A DNA stretch of 64,000 nucleotides from Aurantimonas aggregata (GTDB lineage Bacteria; Pseudomonadota; Alphaproteobacteria; Rhizobiales; Rhizobiaceae). Both the position numbers and the translations under genes were made by a program. Under the pieces are notes generated by a model. It was not told where the DNA came from, did not search any database, and saw only the letters and a program-made list of their open reading frames with translations. Shown piece after piece: positions 43,808-53,204 of the stretch (position 1 is its first letter; each line of letters starts with the position of its first letter). The DNA is taken from NCBI RefSeq assembly GCF_010500835.1, contig NZ_JAAAMJ010000007.1:1-64000 (forward strand), read 5' to 3'.

Positions 43808-44048
43808 GAGCAGTTCCTCCAAAAATACGTTGCGCTAACCTGCCCGGCGTTGTTGCCGGCCGGCTAAGAACTTCCGAATCCAGAAAGGCCAACCATTCGC
43901 CACGACCTGTGGGGTCGTAACGGTGCCGTCCTCCCTTTCGCCAGACCCTTCGGTCCGGCAACGGCTACCCTTGTTGGCGGCGTCCCCCAGGGGACCGGTT
44001 AGCCAGATAGCGCCGGAGTCAAGATGGACCCCGATGGCCGACAGTCAA

Positions 44049-44912
44049 TCATTCCCACCATGCTTCCGCAAGGAATCTCGCAAAAAGACTGGCAACCGTC
44101 AGGTCGGCGGAGGTCCCGGGATTGAGCTTCTCGCGCTTCAGTTGAGCGTCGAAGGCGAGGGCTGCCGACAGCGCGTCGGCGGGCTCGGTGATCAGCCCCA
44201 GGCCATGGGTGAAATCGGCCATGCGCAGGCGCAATGCCTCGGCGCACGGCTCGCCATATTTGCGCGCGACGTGGCTGTCGGGAAAGCAGCTGGCGAAGGC
44301 GAGATAGGCGTCCAGCGCGGGGCCGAGCCCGGGGGCGGCGGGCGCCCCTTCCGAGGCCCTCAGCGCCGGGAGGCCGATGTCGAAGATGTCCGCGAACCCG
44401 TCGGCATATTGGCGCGCGACGAGATCGCGGCCGCTGGCGAGCCGCATCGCCGCGACGAGGCCGATCGACGGCGGTTGGCGGACGTCGTGCTCGGCGGCTT
44501 CCCCAAGGCCGCCGGGGGAGGCGAGGGCGATGGCCGCGAAGGCGTCCGCCGCATCCTTCGCCGTGAGTTTCGCGAGCACCTGCGCCAGCGCCGCGCGCAA
44601 GGCCTCCACGCCACGTCCGCTCGCGGTCTCGGCGGCGGCGGCGAGCGGCGCGGCGAGCAGCAGGATGCCGAGATTGGCGTTGACGCCGACCGATGTCCAA
44701 CTGGCTTGCGTCGCCCCGAGAATGCGCGCGCCGACCCCGGCGCCCGGTTGCGCAACGAACGGCGCCGCTGCCGCGGCCGCTGCCTCGAAGGTGGCGGCTT
44801 CCATGCCGTGGCCGGGGGCGAAGCGATGGACGTTGCCGGGCTTGACCGCGTCCAGTTCGGCGCGGCAGGCGGCGAGGAAGGCGGCCTCGATGGCGCCTGG
44901 CTCGAGGCTCAT
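44049..44912 (-). CDS. CitG/MdcB-like triphosphoribosyl-dephospho-CoA synthase family protein
   Basis: A 287-residue helical protein of the CitG family (FLAACRAELDAVKPGNVHRFAPGHGM; GVNANLGILLLAAPLA, which holds the family's TNxxxG-like loop; FPDSHVARKYG). No citrate lyase or malonate decarboxylase genes are near. In methylotrophs this paralog is regularly found beside mch and mtdB and is presumed to act in cofactor synthesis. Substrate unknown. It overlaps the ATP-grasp gene by 4 bp and is the last gene of the mtdB-mch operon. Confidence 0.82.
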   Translation of the reverse strand: MSLEPGAIEAAFLAACRAELDAVKPGNVHRFAPGHGMEAATFEAAAAAAAPFVAQPGAGVGARILGATQASWTSVGVNANLGILLLAAPLAAAAETASGRGVEALRAALAQVLAKLTAKDAADAFAAIALASPGGLGEAAEHDVRQPPSIGLVAAMRLASGRDLVARQYADGFADIFDIGLPALRASEGAPAAPGLGPALDAYLAFASCFPDSHVARKYGEPCAEALRLRMADFTHGLGLITEPADALSAALAFDAQLKREKLNPGTSADLTVASLFARFLAEAWWE

Positions 44913-45865
44913 GACGCCGCGAGGGGCTCGGCCGCCGCCGCCGCACTCCGGCCGGTCGCCGCGATCCGCGCCAGAAGATCGGTTGCGCGGATGCCGGCGA
45001 TGTCCTTGCCGCTGGCGCGTTTCAGCCCGGTCCAGGCCGGCATCGAATTCACCTCGATGACCTGCGCGCGCCCGGCCTCGTCGCGCAGCAGGTCGACGCC
45101 GCAGAAATCGCCGCCGACGGCTTGGGTCGCGGCGATCGCCAGGGCCTCGAATTCGGGGTCCGGCGGCATCGGCAGCGCCTCGGCGCCCTGCTTGATGTTG
45201 GTGATCCAGCCGGCGGATTCGCGCCGCATGGCGGCGACGACTCGCCCGTCGGAGACGAGGATGCGGATGTCGGCGAAGCGGCCGTTCGTGGCCACGCCGG
45301 CGAAATGCTGCAGATAGTAGACGCCGCCGGCGGTCTCGGACTCCGCCGGCAGGTCGGCCTCGGCGGCGATCAGCTTCAGCCCTTTGCCCTGCGCCCCGAA
45401 CAGCGGCTTCAGCACCATCGGCCGGGCCTCGCGGGCGATGAGCCGGGCCGCCTCCGCTCTTGTCTCGACAGCGTAGCTGCGGGGGCTGGGAACGCCGGCG
45501 CGCGCCAGCAGGAAGCTGGTCGTCGACTTGTCGACACAGTTCTCGACGGCTTTTGCATCGTTGGACACGATGACGCCGACGCGCGACAGCGCATGCAGCA
45601 CGCCGAGCCGCCGCGTCACCTGCTCGAAGCTGCCGGCGTCCATCGTCCGCAGGCACACCGCGTCCGGCAGGGCGTCCGGGAAGCCCGGTATCGCCAGCCC
45701 GTGCGGCGCGCCGGTGTCGAAGCCGATCGCCGCAAGCTCGACGACGCGGATCTCGGCGCCGCGATCGCCGAAGGCGCGGATCAGTTCGCGTGCATGCCGG
45801 TCGATCCCCGCGGTGACGAGGAGGATTCGCGGGACTTTTTTGGCCTGCGGCGCCGGGATCTGCAT
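44909..45865 (-). CDS. RimK-type ATP-grasp ligase of the H4MPT cluster
   Basis: 318 residues with an ATP-grasp fold: NCVDKSTTSFLLARAGVPSPRSYAV (ATP-grasp entry), RPMVLKPLFGAQGKGLKLI (glycine loop), GGDFCGVDLLRD and QVIEVNSMPAWTGLKRASG (metal ligands). It is closest in style to RimK/LysX/MptN-type enzymes, which add glutamate to a carboxylate, so glutamylation of H4MPT or methanofuran is likely. It follows mch by 7 bp. Which cofactor it acts on is not decided by sequence. Confidence 0.85.
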   Translation of the reverse strand: MQIPAPQAKKVPRILLVTAGIDRHARELIRAFGDRGAEIRVVELAAIGFDTGAPHGLAIPGFPDALPDAVCLRTMDAGSFEQVTRRLGVLHALSRVGVIVSNDAKAVENCVDKSTTSFLLARAGVPSPRSYAVETRAEAARLIAREARPMVLKPLFGAQGKGLKLIAAEADLPAESETAGGVYYLQHFAGVATNGRFADIRILVSDGRVVAAMRRESAGWITNIKQGAEALPMPPDPEFEALAIAATQAVGGDFCGVDLLRDEAGRAQVIEVNSMPAWTGLKRASGKDIAGIRATDLLARIAATGRSAAAAAEPLAAS

Positions 45866-45872
45866 GGTCGGC

Positions 45873-46844
45873 TCAGCCGAAGGAGGCGTCGACGAGGGCG
45901 GCGTGGATTTCCCCGCCCCGGAACGTCTCGCCGGTCTCGAGCGCCACCACGGCGACTTCCGCCGGCGAGAACAGCATCGGGTCGATCTTGTAGAAATCGC
46001 CGTCATACTGGCGAAAGATTTCGGCGAAGGGCGTGCCGTGGTCGCTGGCGGTGGAACTCGGCAGATTCTCGGCGAGACGCCGGGCCTCCGACGCCGGGCC
46101 GTTGACGTGCAGCAGGATCCGCCCGCCATAGATGACGGCGTCGTTGGTGCGGCCCATGGCGGTGATGAAGTCCGGATGCGGCGGCGGCAGCGGCGCCGTG
46201 CCCATGCCCTCGACGATCTGCGTCAGGTCGAATTTCAGCTCGTGCGCCTTGTGCAGCGCCACCTCGACGACGCGCCCGACGATCTGCACCGAGCCGGCAA
46301 GGCTCTGGGTCGGGGCGTAGACGATGGTGAGGTTTTCCGGCGCGACGTCGCAATCGGCGGCGATGCGGCGGACCAGCGGCTCCGGCGGCGGGCCGCCGGC
46401 CTCCAGCACCAGCACGGCGAATTCGCTGCGGTCGGCATAGGCGATGTCCTTGAACAGCGCCTCGCGGCCGGCCAGCGCCCGGGCGGGGCCGGAGCCCATG
46501 GAGAAATAGCTCTCCTCGCCTTCCTCGCTGACGAGCTGCCAGCCGGCATACTGGCTGCCGAGGCAGGCGATGACGGGGCTCGCGGTGCGCGCCGTCAGCG
46601 TGAACGGCCAGCGCGCCAGACCGGGCGACGTGCCGATCGCCACCTCGCCGAGGCCGCCGAGGCAGATCTCGGTCATCAGCCGCCCGGCCTCGAGGCTGCC
46701 CTGGACGCTGGCGCCGGCATCGATCAGCGTTTCGCCGGCAGCGCCGGTGGCGAACGCGACGCGCAGTTCGGCGGCCCGCGCCCGCATCGTCTCGATCAGC
46801 GGGAGCGCCCCCGCATTGACCGACAAGGTTTCCGTCCGGCTCAT
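45873..46844 (-). CDS. mch: Methenyl-tetrahydromethanopterin cyclohydrolase
   Basis: It converts methenyl-H4MPT to N5-formyl-H4MPT in the formaldehyde oxidation pathway. 323 residues, the usual size. Blocks are GAGETLIDAG-like (residues about 35-45), EICLGGLGEVAIG, SPVIACLGSQYAGWQL, FSMGSGPARALAGRE, VYAPTQSLAGSVQIVGRVVEVALHK and ITAMGRTNDAVIYGGRI. It overlaps the upstream ATP-grasp gene by 4 bp within the operon starting at the beta-RFAP synthase or mtdB. Confidence 0.96.
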   Translation of the reverse strand: MSRTETLSVNAGALPLIETMRARAAELRVAFATGAAGETLIDAGASVQGSLEAGRLMTEICLGGLGEVAIGTSPGLARWPFTLTARTASPVIACLGSQYAGWQLVSEEGEESYFSMGSGPARALAGREALFKDIAYADRSEFAVLVLEAGGPPPEPLVRRIAADCDVAPENLTIVYAPTQSLAGSVQIVGRVVEVALHKAHELKFDLTQIVEGMGTAPLPPPHPDFITAMGRTNDAVIYGGRILLHVNGPASEARRLAENLPSSTASDHGTPFAEIFRQYDGDFYKIDPMLFSPAEVAVVALETGETFRGGEIHAALVDASFG

Positions 46845-47956
46845 GCCGCTTTCCTCTCGAATCGTTCTCTCAATTCCGCCACGCGCCGTTCGAACAGCGC
46901 CGTTGCGGCCTCTTCCGTTTCCGCCTCGGCGACCACCGTGCACAGCGGCTGGCCGGCGGCAAAGCTTGCCGGCGGCGTCGTGCGGTCGCGGCTGAAATCC
47001 GGCCAGGCAAAGCCCGCCGGCAGATTGATGTCGCTGTCCGCCCAGGCAAGGCCCGCGGCGCGGATCGCCCCGGGGCCTGATACACGCTCCGGCAGTTCGC
47101 CGCGACAGGCCGCCAGATGCAGCGCCAGCAGCGGTTGGGCCGCGCTCTCGAAGACGTCGAGCGTCGCGCCGGCCCTTGCGTTGATCTCCAGCAGCTCCGG
47201 CCCGTCCGCTGAGAGGACGAAATCGGCGCTGGCGAGGCCGACGAGCGGCAACCGCGCGTGGATCGCCGCGACCGCGGCCTGCATTGCGGGCCCTCGCGGT
47301 CCCGGATCCGCGAGCGGCCCCACCGCGCCGCCATAGCGGTAGGGCTCGGCGGTGGACGGGGCGGTCCACTGCCGCGTGAAGCCGAGGAAGGCGCAGCGTT
47401 CGCCGGCCGCCACGAAGGCGAGCGAGACGTGATCGCCGGCGACGAAGCGCTGGTAATACCGGTCCGGCGCCGGCGGATGATCACCCGCCACGACATGGCT
47501 GCCGCCAGCGCCGCCGATCTTCTTCGACAGCCAGTTGGCGGGATCGGCGGGCGGATCACGGCTGATCGGCGGATGCGGAACACCGGCCTCCGCACACAAT
47601 GCGGCGAAGGCTTCCGGGTATTTCAGCCGTCGCTGCGTGCTGGCATCCGTCCCGAGGATCGGCCAGCGCGCACCGATCGCCGCCAGCAGTTCCGGCCGGT
47701 CCTCGAAGCCCGCACCGTAGACGAAGCCCACCGGCGCCATGCCGTCCGCCAGGCGTTCGAGCGCCACGATCAGCGCGTCGGCGTCGAACCCGTCCGGGTA
47801 GTGGCCGTGCAGCACCTCGCTGCGAAGGGCGGCGGCCGCCAGGTCGCTGTCGCCGAAGAAGTCGAGCGCCAGCGCGTCGATCCCTGCGAGCCGGGCGCTC
47901 TCGGCGATCTGCCGCGCCGAGAAGGCAGCGACGAGGACGGAAGGCCGGTCGCTCAC
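46841..47956 (-). CDS. Second ATP-grasp protein of the H4MPT cluster
   Basis: 371 residues, a divergent ATP-grasp fold: LKYPEAFAALCAEAGVPHPPIS, WLSKKIGGAGGSHV (glycine loop), YYQRFVAGDHVSLAFVA and ELLEINARAGATLDVFE (metal-binding Glu-Asn). It differs from the RimK-like gene two positions downstream. Archaeal MfnD, the tyramine-glutamate ligase of methanofuran synthesis, is also an ATP-grasp enzyme, so this gene is one candidate for that step. It overlaps mtdB and mch by 4 bp on each side. Substrates not proven. Confidence 0.82.
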   Translation of the reverse strand: MSDRPSVLVAAFSARQIAESARLAGIDALALDFFGDSDLAAAALRSEVLHGHYPDGFDADALIVALERLADGMAPVGFVYGAGFEDRPELLAAIGARWPILGTDASTQRRLKYPEAFAALCAEAGVPHPPISRDPPADPANWLSKKIGGAGGSHVVAGDHPPAPDRYYQRFVAGDHVSLAFVAAGERCAFLGFTRQWTAPSTAEPYRYGGAVGPLADPGPRGPAMQAAVAAIHARLPLVGLASADFVLSADGPELLEINARAGATLDVFESAAQPLLALHLAACRGELPERVSGPGAIRAAGLAWADSDINLPAGFAWPDFSRDRTTPPASFAAGQPLCTVVAEAETEEAATALFERRVAELRERFERKAA

Positions 47957-48849
47957 GACACGAGCGTTCGCGCAAGCTGGAAGGCGTCGCGGAAGTCGAG
48001 AACCTGCGGTTCCTTCGCCTCGATCATGCGCTTCAGCAGCCCATATTCGGTCTTGGACTTCATCGGCCCGACGGCCAGCGCGCCGATGCCGAGTGCGTCA
48101 GTGCCCGGGATCGGCTCCTCGTCGGCCATCACGTCGATGCCATCGAGCCCCAGTGGCGGCACGGCATTGACGTCGGCCGCCACGAGCAGCCGCGTCGCGG
48201 CCTTCAACTGGTCGGCGCCGAGCACCTGGACGCCTGCCTTGGCGGCCGAGAGGATCACCTCGACCTCCTTGACGATCGCCGTGTTCTTCTCGTCGCTCGA
48301 CCCGTCCACCGCCTCGACGTCGGCGCCGAAGCGTTCCTTCATCTCCCGGGCGCGCGCCTCGACCCGCTCCAGTCCGCTATAGCCGACGATCTTGACCTTC
48401 GCGCCTTCCAGCGCGGCGATCACGGCGGCGCAGTAGCCGACGACGCCGGTGGCGCCGAAGACGGCGATGGTGACGTCCTTGAGCGCCTTCTGCTTCTTGT
48501 TCTTCAGGGTCCGTTCGACGCAGGCGACCATCGCCGCGGCCGTGGTGAACGAACCGGCCGGGTCGGCCATGATGTTGCAGCCGAAGGGCGGCACCAGTGC
48601 CTTCCTGGCCGCATCGATCATGTCGAGCGCCAGCACCGCGTCGTCGCCGCCGAAAAACACGGCGCTCCGCACGCCGACATTGGGCGGGCGCGAGAAGATG
48701 ATGTCCTGGACGAGATCGCCGATGTCGCCCAATTCGACCTTCTCATAGGGCAATACCGCGTCATAGCCGGCGTCGAGCGCCATGTTCACGTCGAACGGGC
48801 TGACGTGCTTGTGCGGCGTCAGCATGTGCAGGATGTTCTTGTCGGCCAT
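47953..48849 (-). CDS. mtdB: NAD(P)-dependent methylene-tetrahydromethanopterin dehydrogenase
   Basis: It oxidises methylene-H4MPT to methenyl-H4MPT. 298 residues, with the N-terminal pterin domain (ILHMLTPHKHVSPFDVNMALDAGYD, DIIFSRPPNVGVRSAVFFGGDD) and a Rossmann domain (VTIAVFGATGVVGYCAAVIAALEGAKVKIVGYSGLER). The sequence fits MtdB rather than MtdA because it ends in PMKSKTEYGLLKRMIEA and lies with mch, though coenzyme preference cannot be read safely. GGAGGAAAA precedes the ATG. It is coupled to the ATP-grasp gene. Confidence 0.93.
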   Translation of the reverse strand: MADKNILHMLTPHKHVSPFDVNMALDAGYDAVLPYEKVELGDIGDLVQDIIFSRPPNVGVRSAVFFGGDDAVLALDMIDAARKALVPPFGCNIMADPAGSFTTAAAMVACVERTLKNKKQKALKDVTIAVFGATGVVGYCAAVIAALEGAKVKIVGYSGLERVEARAREMKERFGADVEAVDGSSDEKNTAIVKEVEVILSAAKAGVQVLGADQLKAATRLLVAADVNAVPPLGLDGIDVMADEEPIPGTDALGIGALAVGPMKSKTEYGLLKRMIEAKEPQVLDFRDAFQLARTLVS

Positions 48850-48920
48850 GGTTTTCCTCCAGTTCGCTATCGGTTACCCGCGATACGGGCGTCGGAATTG
48901 TCGATGTGGGGCGGCGGACT

Positions 48921-49904
48921 TCAGCCGGTGCCGGCGACGCGCCGGAGCGGCGAGCGCTCGATGCGCGCGCCGCCATTGCGGCCGGCGACGACGCGCAGCG
49001 TCAGCCCCGCCTCCGCCACCGCGTCAGAGACGGTGCGCGACAGCCGATCGGCTTCTTCCGGCGAGGCCGCGAAGGCAAAGCCGGTCGGGCCCCAGGAACT
49101 CTGCCCGATCCCGTGGGCACCTTCGGCGGCGAGCATGGCGCATATCCGCGCCACCGCCGGGCTGGTGAAGACACCGCCCTGGGCCGGAGCAAAATGGCTG
49201 CCGACCATCTGCTGGATCGTCGCGATGGCAGCGCCGAAACCGGCGATGTCGGCCTCCGCCAGCGCGGGCAGCGCCTCGAGCAGCACGAGGCGGCAGATCA
49301 GGGCCGTGTCGATCTCGGCGAAGGCCGGCAGGCTGGCGAAGGCCTTGAGCTCGTCCTCGCCGTGAAACCCTTCGGTGCGGGGGTCGAGGACCAGCAGCAC
49401 CCGCCAGGCGTCGGGAAACGGCAGCCGGGCGATGATCGGCGGCGGCGCGTCGGTCGGCCCCTTGCCGCCGTCGACCGCCACGCCGCCGGCGCTGAGGAAA
49501 GCGGCGCCGAGGCCGGAGCGATTGCCCCGCCCGAGCCGCGCGGCATCGCCGGCGGGGTCCGGCGCCAGGCCCTCGATCGCCCGCAAGGCGGTCGCGACGG
49601 CCAGAGCGAGCTGGGTGCCGGAACCGAGCCCGGCATGCGGCGGGATGGTTTCCAGAAACGTGAGTTCATAGCGCCGGTCGCCGAGGCCGAGATGCCGGCG
49701 CATGGCCTGGAGATGGCCGAGGGCGCGCTCGGCCTCCGGCCCGTCGGCCCGATCCTCGGGCGCATGGCGGATCGACAGGCGGGTCGCCGGCTCGGCCAGC
49801 GCCAGCCCGATTCCGCCGAATCGCCGGCCCGATCGGCCGCCCGGATCGAGGAAGCCGAGATGCAGGCGCGCGGGCGCCGAGACGCTGACGACGTCCTCTG
49901 TCAA
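48921..49904 (-). CDS. mptG: Beta-ribofuranosylaminobenzene 5'-phosphate synthase
   Basis: It makes the C-ribosyl aminobenzene link, the first committed step of H4MPT synthesis, from PRPP and p-hydroxy- or p-aminobenzoate. 327 residues of the GHMP-kinase-like fold: VSVSAPARLHLGFLDPGGRSGRRFGGIGLAL at the start and TIPPHAGLGSGTQLALAVATAL as the phosphate loop. The start is a TTG at 49904 with AGGGGA upstream. It lies 71 bp before mtdB in the same direction and is divergent from the carbinolamine dehydratase gene. Confidence 0.92.
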   Translation of the reverse strand: MTEDVVSVSAPARLHLGFLDPGGRSGRRFGGIGLALAEPATRLSIRHAPEDRADGPEAERALGHLQAMRRHLGLGDRRYELTFLETIPPHAGLGSGTQLALAVATALRAIEGLAPDPAGDAARLGRGNRSGLGAAFLSAGGVAVDGGKGPTDAPPPIIARLPFPDAWRVLLVLDPRTEGFHGEDELKAFASLPAFAEIDTALICRLVLLEALPALAEADIAGFGAAIATIQQMVGSHFAPAQGGVFTSPAVARICAMLAAEGAHGIGQSSWGPTGFAFAASPEEADRLSRTVSDAVAEAGLTLRVVAGRNGGARIERSPLRRVAGTG

Positions 49905-49976
49905 TTTGTCCCCTGCCTTCCGGGTGCCCGCACCCTATTATCGGGGCAAGCACGGATGCGGCAAGGGGAGATGGCC

Positions 49977-50348
49977 ATGGCAGCGAAGACCTACACCGAC
50001 CAGGAGGTCACCGAACGGCTGGCGAAGGAGCTGCCGACATGGCGGCTCGAGGACGGCTGGATCCGGCGGACCTACAAGACGCATGGCTGGAAGGGCACGC
50101 TGATGGTGATCAACACGGTCGGCCATCTCGCCGAGGCGGCGTTCCACCATCCCGACATCACCGCGTCCTACGCCTGGGTCGAGGTGCGGCTGATGAACCA
50201 CGCCGCCAAGGGCATCACGGACGCCGATTTCGCGCTGGCCAAAAAGATCGAGGAAGTCGTCAGCTGGCAGCCGGGCAAGGAAGACGGGCCGCTTTCCGGC
50301 ACGCCGGACGACCCGCGCTTTGCCTATATCAAGTACGACAAGCACTAG
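49977..50348 (+). CDS. Pterin-4a-carbinolamine dehydratase-like protein
   Basis: 123 residues of the DCoH fold: LAKELPTWRLEDGWIRRTYKTHGWKGTLMVINTVGHLAEAAFHHPDITASYAWVEVRLMNHAAKGITDADFALAKKIEE. The conserved His residues of the family appear in AFHHPD and LMNHAA. No aromatic amino acid hydroxylase is near; in methylotroph clusters this homolog is assigned to H4MPT or pterin metabolism. Of the two adjacent ATGs I take 49977, which leaves six bases after GGGGAG. It heads the fhc operon. Confidence 0.86.
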   Translation: MAAKTYTDQEVTERLAKELPTWRLEDGWIRRTYKTHGWKGTLMVINTVGHLAEAAFHHPDITASYAWVEVRLMNHAAKGITDADFALAKKIEEVVSWQPGKEDGPLSGTPDDPRFAYIKYDKH

Positions 50349-50422
50349 GCCGGACGGCGGGGACCTTTGACCTCACCGGTCGGGGCGGTATCTTGGCGCC
50401 AGGGCACAGGAAGCGATTCGTT

Positions 50423-51538
50423 TTGAACCATGCATGGATCGACGGCCGGCCGGGATCGGAGCCGGAAGCCGTCGCTGCTGCGGCAGCGCTCATCGGTGGC
50501 AGCCGGTTGCCGGTGGTGACGGGCCTTGCGACCGACATCGCCGGAATCCGGGCCGCCCTCGGCCTTGCCAGGATCGCCGGGGCGGTGATCGACCATCAGG
50601 CATCCGCCGCGATCTATCCGGCGGTCACCGCGATCCGCGACAGCGGCATGATGATCGGCGCCCCCGCCGAGATCCGTCGGCGCGCCGACCGCGTGCTGAT
50701 CGTCGGCGACGCCTTCGCGACGTCGCCCGACCTGCCGGACTTCCTGTTCAGGCATGAGCCCGACCTCGGCAAGGCGACGCGCGGCAAGCGCGAGATCCGC
50801 TGGCTCGGCGGACCCGAGAGCAGTGCCGACATTCCGGGCGCCATCGAGCCCGTCGTCTGCCCGGCGGACGGCATCGCCGACGCGCTGGCGATGATCCGCG
50901 CCGCCGCCGCCGGTCATCGCTTCGGCGAGGGGCCGATCGCCGGTGAGCAGGCCGAGGCTGTCGCCGCATGGATGAAGGAGGCCGGCTTCGGCTGCGCGAT
51001 CTTCGCCGTCGCCGGCATGGACGAGCTGGCCATCGAGATGCTGGCCGGCCTCGTCTTCGACCTCAACGCCGAAACCCGCTTCACCAGCCTGCCGCTGTTC
51101 GGGCCGGGCCAGGCCTTCGGCGCCGCATTGGCGGCGACCTGGACGACCGGCTTTCCGCTGCGGGTCGGCTTCGGGCGCGGCTTTGCCGACCATGACCCCG
51201 ACCTCCACGAGGCCGGGCAGCTGATCGCCTCGGGCGAAGCCGATCTCGCCATCCACGTTTCGGGTCTTGCCGGCGCGGCCTCGCCGGAGCCGGAATGGTC
51301 GGGCCGGCTGCCGGTTATCGCCATCGGTGGGGGCGCGGCGAGCTGGGCCAATCCGCCAAAGATCCGTTTCGACGCGGCAATGGCGGGGCGCGATCATGAC
51401 GGCGTCCTCCACAACGAGCGCTTCGGCAGCTTCGTGCCGTTCGCGGCGACACAAACCGGAACGCTGCCGCGTGCCGCCGATCTGCTTGCGGCCATCGCTG
51501 CCGCCCTCGGTGACGTGACGACGGGAGCGGCCGCATGA
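50423..51538 (+). CDS. fhcB: Formyltransferase/hydrolase complex subunit B (FwdB/FhcB)
   Basis: 371 residues, the B subunit of the complex that turns formyl-H4MPT into formate via formylmethanofuran. It is homologous to the molybdopterin subunit of formylmethanofuran dehydrogenase, but only two cysteines are present (EPVVCPADG and GFGCAIF) and there is no N-terminal Cys cluster, so it cannot bind the [4Fe-4S] centre and redox activity is not expected. The start is a TTG at 50423 with AGGAAG upstream. It is first of fhcB-A-D-C. Confidence 0.9.
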   Translation: MNHAWIDGRPGSEPEAVAAAAALIGGSRLPVVTGLATDIAGIRAALGLARIAGAVIDHQASAAIYPAVTAIRDSGMMIGAPAEIRRRADRVLIVGDAFATSPDLPDFLFRHEPDLGKATRGKREIRWLGGPESSADIPGAIEPVVCPADGIADALAMIRAAAAGHRFGEGPIAGEQAEAVAAWMKEAGFGCAIFAVAGMDELAIEMLAGLVFDLNAETRFTSLPLFGPGQAFGAALAATWTTGFPLRVGFGRGFADHDPDLHEAGQLIASGEADLAIHVSGLAGAASPEPEWSGRLPVIAIGGGAASWANPPKIRFDAAMAGRDHDGVLHNERFGSFVPFAATQTGTLPRAADLLAAIAAALGDVTTGAAA

Positions 51539-51563
51539 ACACGACGACCAACGAGGCCTGCTC

Positions 51564-53204
51564 ATGCTGACGCGTCTGAAGGACGGGCACGTCGTCGATC
51601 CCGCCAATGGCGTCGACGCGGTCGTCGACCTCTATGTCGAGGACGGCGTCGTGGTGGATGCGCCGGACGACGGACGGGAAGCGGGCGAGACGATCGACTG
51701 CAAGGGCCTGATCGTCATGGCCGGCGCGATCGACATCCATTCCCACATCGCCGGCGGCCACGTGAACACGGCGCGGCTGCTGCTGCCGGAATTTCATCGG
51801 GCGTTCCAGGCGCGGCCGGACGCGACGGCGCTGTCGCGCGTCGGGTGGACGACCGAGGAGACGGGCCTGCGCTACGCCGAGATGGGCTTCACCACTGTCG
51901 TCGAGCCGGCGATGGCGCCGTCGGCGGCGCTGCACGCGCATCTCGAACTCGCCGATATCCCGATCATCGACAAGGCGACGCTGGTCGTGCTCGGCAACGA
52001 CGATTTCCTGATGGCGATGATCCGCGACGGCGAGAGCGAGAACGCCATCGAGGACTATGTCGCCTGGACCGTCTCGGCATCGCGGGCGCTGGGAGTCAAA
52101 TGCATCAATGCCGGCGGCTCGGCGGCGTTCAAGGAAAATGTCCGCAAGTATGATTTCGACGACGAGGTGCCGGATTACGGCGTCACCTCGCGGCGGATCG
52201 TCAAGACGCTGCAGGCGGCGGTGACCGGGCTCGGCATCCCGCATCCGCTGCACGTCCACTGCAACAATCTCGGCGTTCCGGGCGATTCCGCGGCCTCGGC
52301 CGTGGCCACCATCGAGGCGGCCGAGGGCCAACCGTTGCATCTGGCGCATCTGCAGTTCTACGGCTACGGCACCGGTGGCGAGCGCCGCTTCTCCTCCGAG
52401 GGCCAGCGGCTCGCGGAACTGGTGAACCGCACCAAGGAAGTGACGGTCGACATCGGCCAGGTGATGTTCGGCCAGACGGTGACGATCTCCTCCGACGAGC
52501 TGCGGCAGTTCGTCGGCCGGGCGCAGGCGAGCCCCGGCAAGGCGGTGATCTACGACCACGAGGCGAATGGCGGCGGCATCGTGCCGATGGACTACAAGCG
52601 CTCGAACTATTTCAACGCGCTGCAATGGGCGATCGGGCTGGAGCTGTTCCTGCTGATCGACGACCCGTCGCGGGTGTTCTTCACCACCGACCATCCGAAC
52701 GGCGCGCCGTTCACCGCCTATCCGGAGATCTTCGCGCTGCTGATGGACCGGAACGTGCGCCAACGCTGGCTGGAGGCGCTGCCGAAATCCGTGCTGGCGA
52801 TGACGACGCTCGCCGAGATCACCCGCGAATACACGCTGGCCGAGATCGCCACGATGACTCGCGCGGCGCCGGCGCGGCTGCTCGGCACGCCGGATCGCGG
52901 CCATCTCGGCACGGGGGCCGTCGGCGACATCGCGGTCTATCGGCCGGGCGCCGACAAGGCGGCGATGTTCGGCAGAGCCGCCTACGTCTTCAAGGACGGG
53001 ACGCTGGTGGTGAAGGACGGGACGGTGGTGAACCGCACGACGGGGCGGACGCTGACGGTGCGGCCGGAGTCCGACAAGGCAATGGCGCGGCGGCTGGAGA
53101 CCTATTTCGACGACCGCTATGGCCTGCCGGCCAAGTGGTTCGAGGTGCCGGAGCACGCCATCGGGCGCGATGAACCGTTCAAGGTGGTGGCATGCCGGAC
53201 ATGA
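51564..53204 (+). CDS. fhcA: Formyltransferase/hydrolase complex subunit A (FwdA/FhcA)
   Basis: A 546-residue amidohydrolase-type subunit that hydrolyses formylmethanofuran to formate. Metal-site blocks are [69 protein letters not shown] and [17 protein letters not shown]. The length and all these blocks match FwdA/FhcA. The end overlaps the fhcD start by 13 bp. Confidence 0.95.
   Translation: MLTRLKDGHVVDPANGVDAVVDLYVEDGVVVDAPDDGREAGETIDCKGLIVMAGAIDIHSHIAGGHVNTARLLLPEFHRAFQARPDATALSRVGWTTEETGLRYAEMGFTTVVEPAMAPSAALHAHLELADIPIIDKATLVVLGNDDFLMAMIRDGESENAIEDYVAWTVSASRALGVKCINAGGSAAFKENVRKYDFDDEVPDYGVTSRRIVKTLQAAVTGLGIPHPLHVHCNNLGVPGDSAASAVATIEAAEGQPLHLAHLQFYGYGTGGERRFSSEGQRLAELVNRTKEVTVDIGQVMFGQTVTISSDELRQFVGRAQASPGKAVIYDHEANGGGIVPMDYKRSNYFNALQWAIGLELFLLIDDPSRVFFTTDHPNGAPFTAYPEIFALLMDRNVRQRWLEALPKSVLAMTTLAEITREYTLAEIATMTRAAPARLLGTPDRGHLGTGAVGDIAVYRPGADKAAMFGRAAYVFKDGTLVVKDGTVVNRTTGRTLTVRPESDKAMARRLETYFDDRYGLPAKWFEVPEHAIGRDEPFKVVACRT

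Noticed and set aside
44049-44912. Assigning citrate lyase or malonate decarboxylase biosynthesis to the CitG-like gene
   Set aside because: No partner genes are near, and the gene is embedded by overlap in the mch-mtdB operon.
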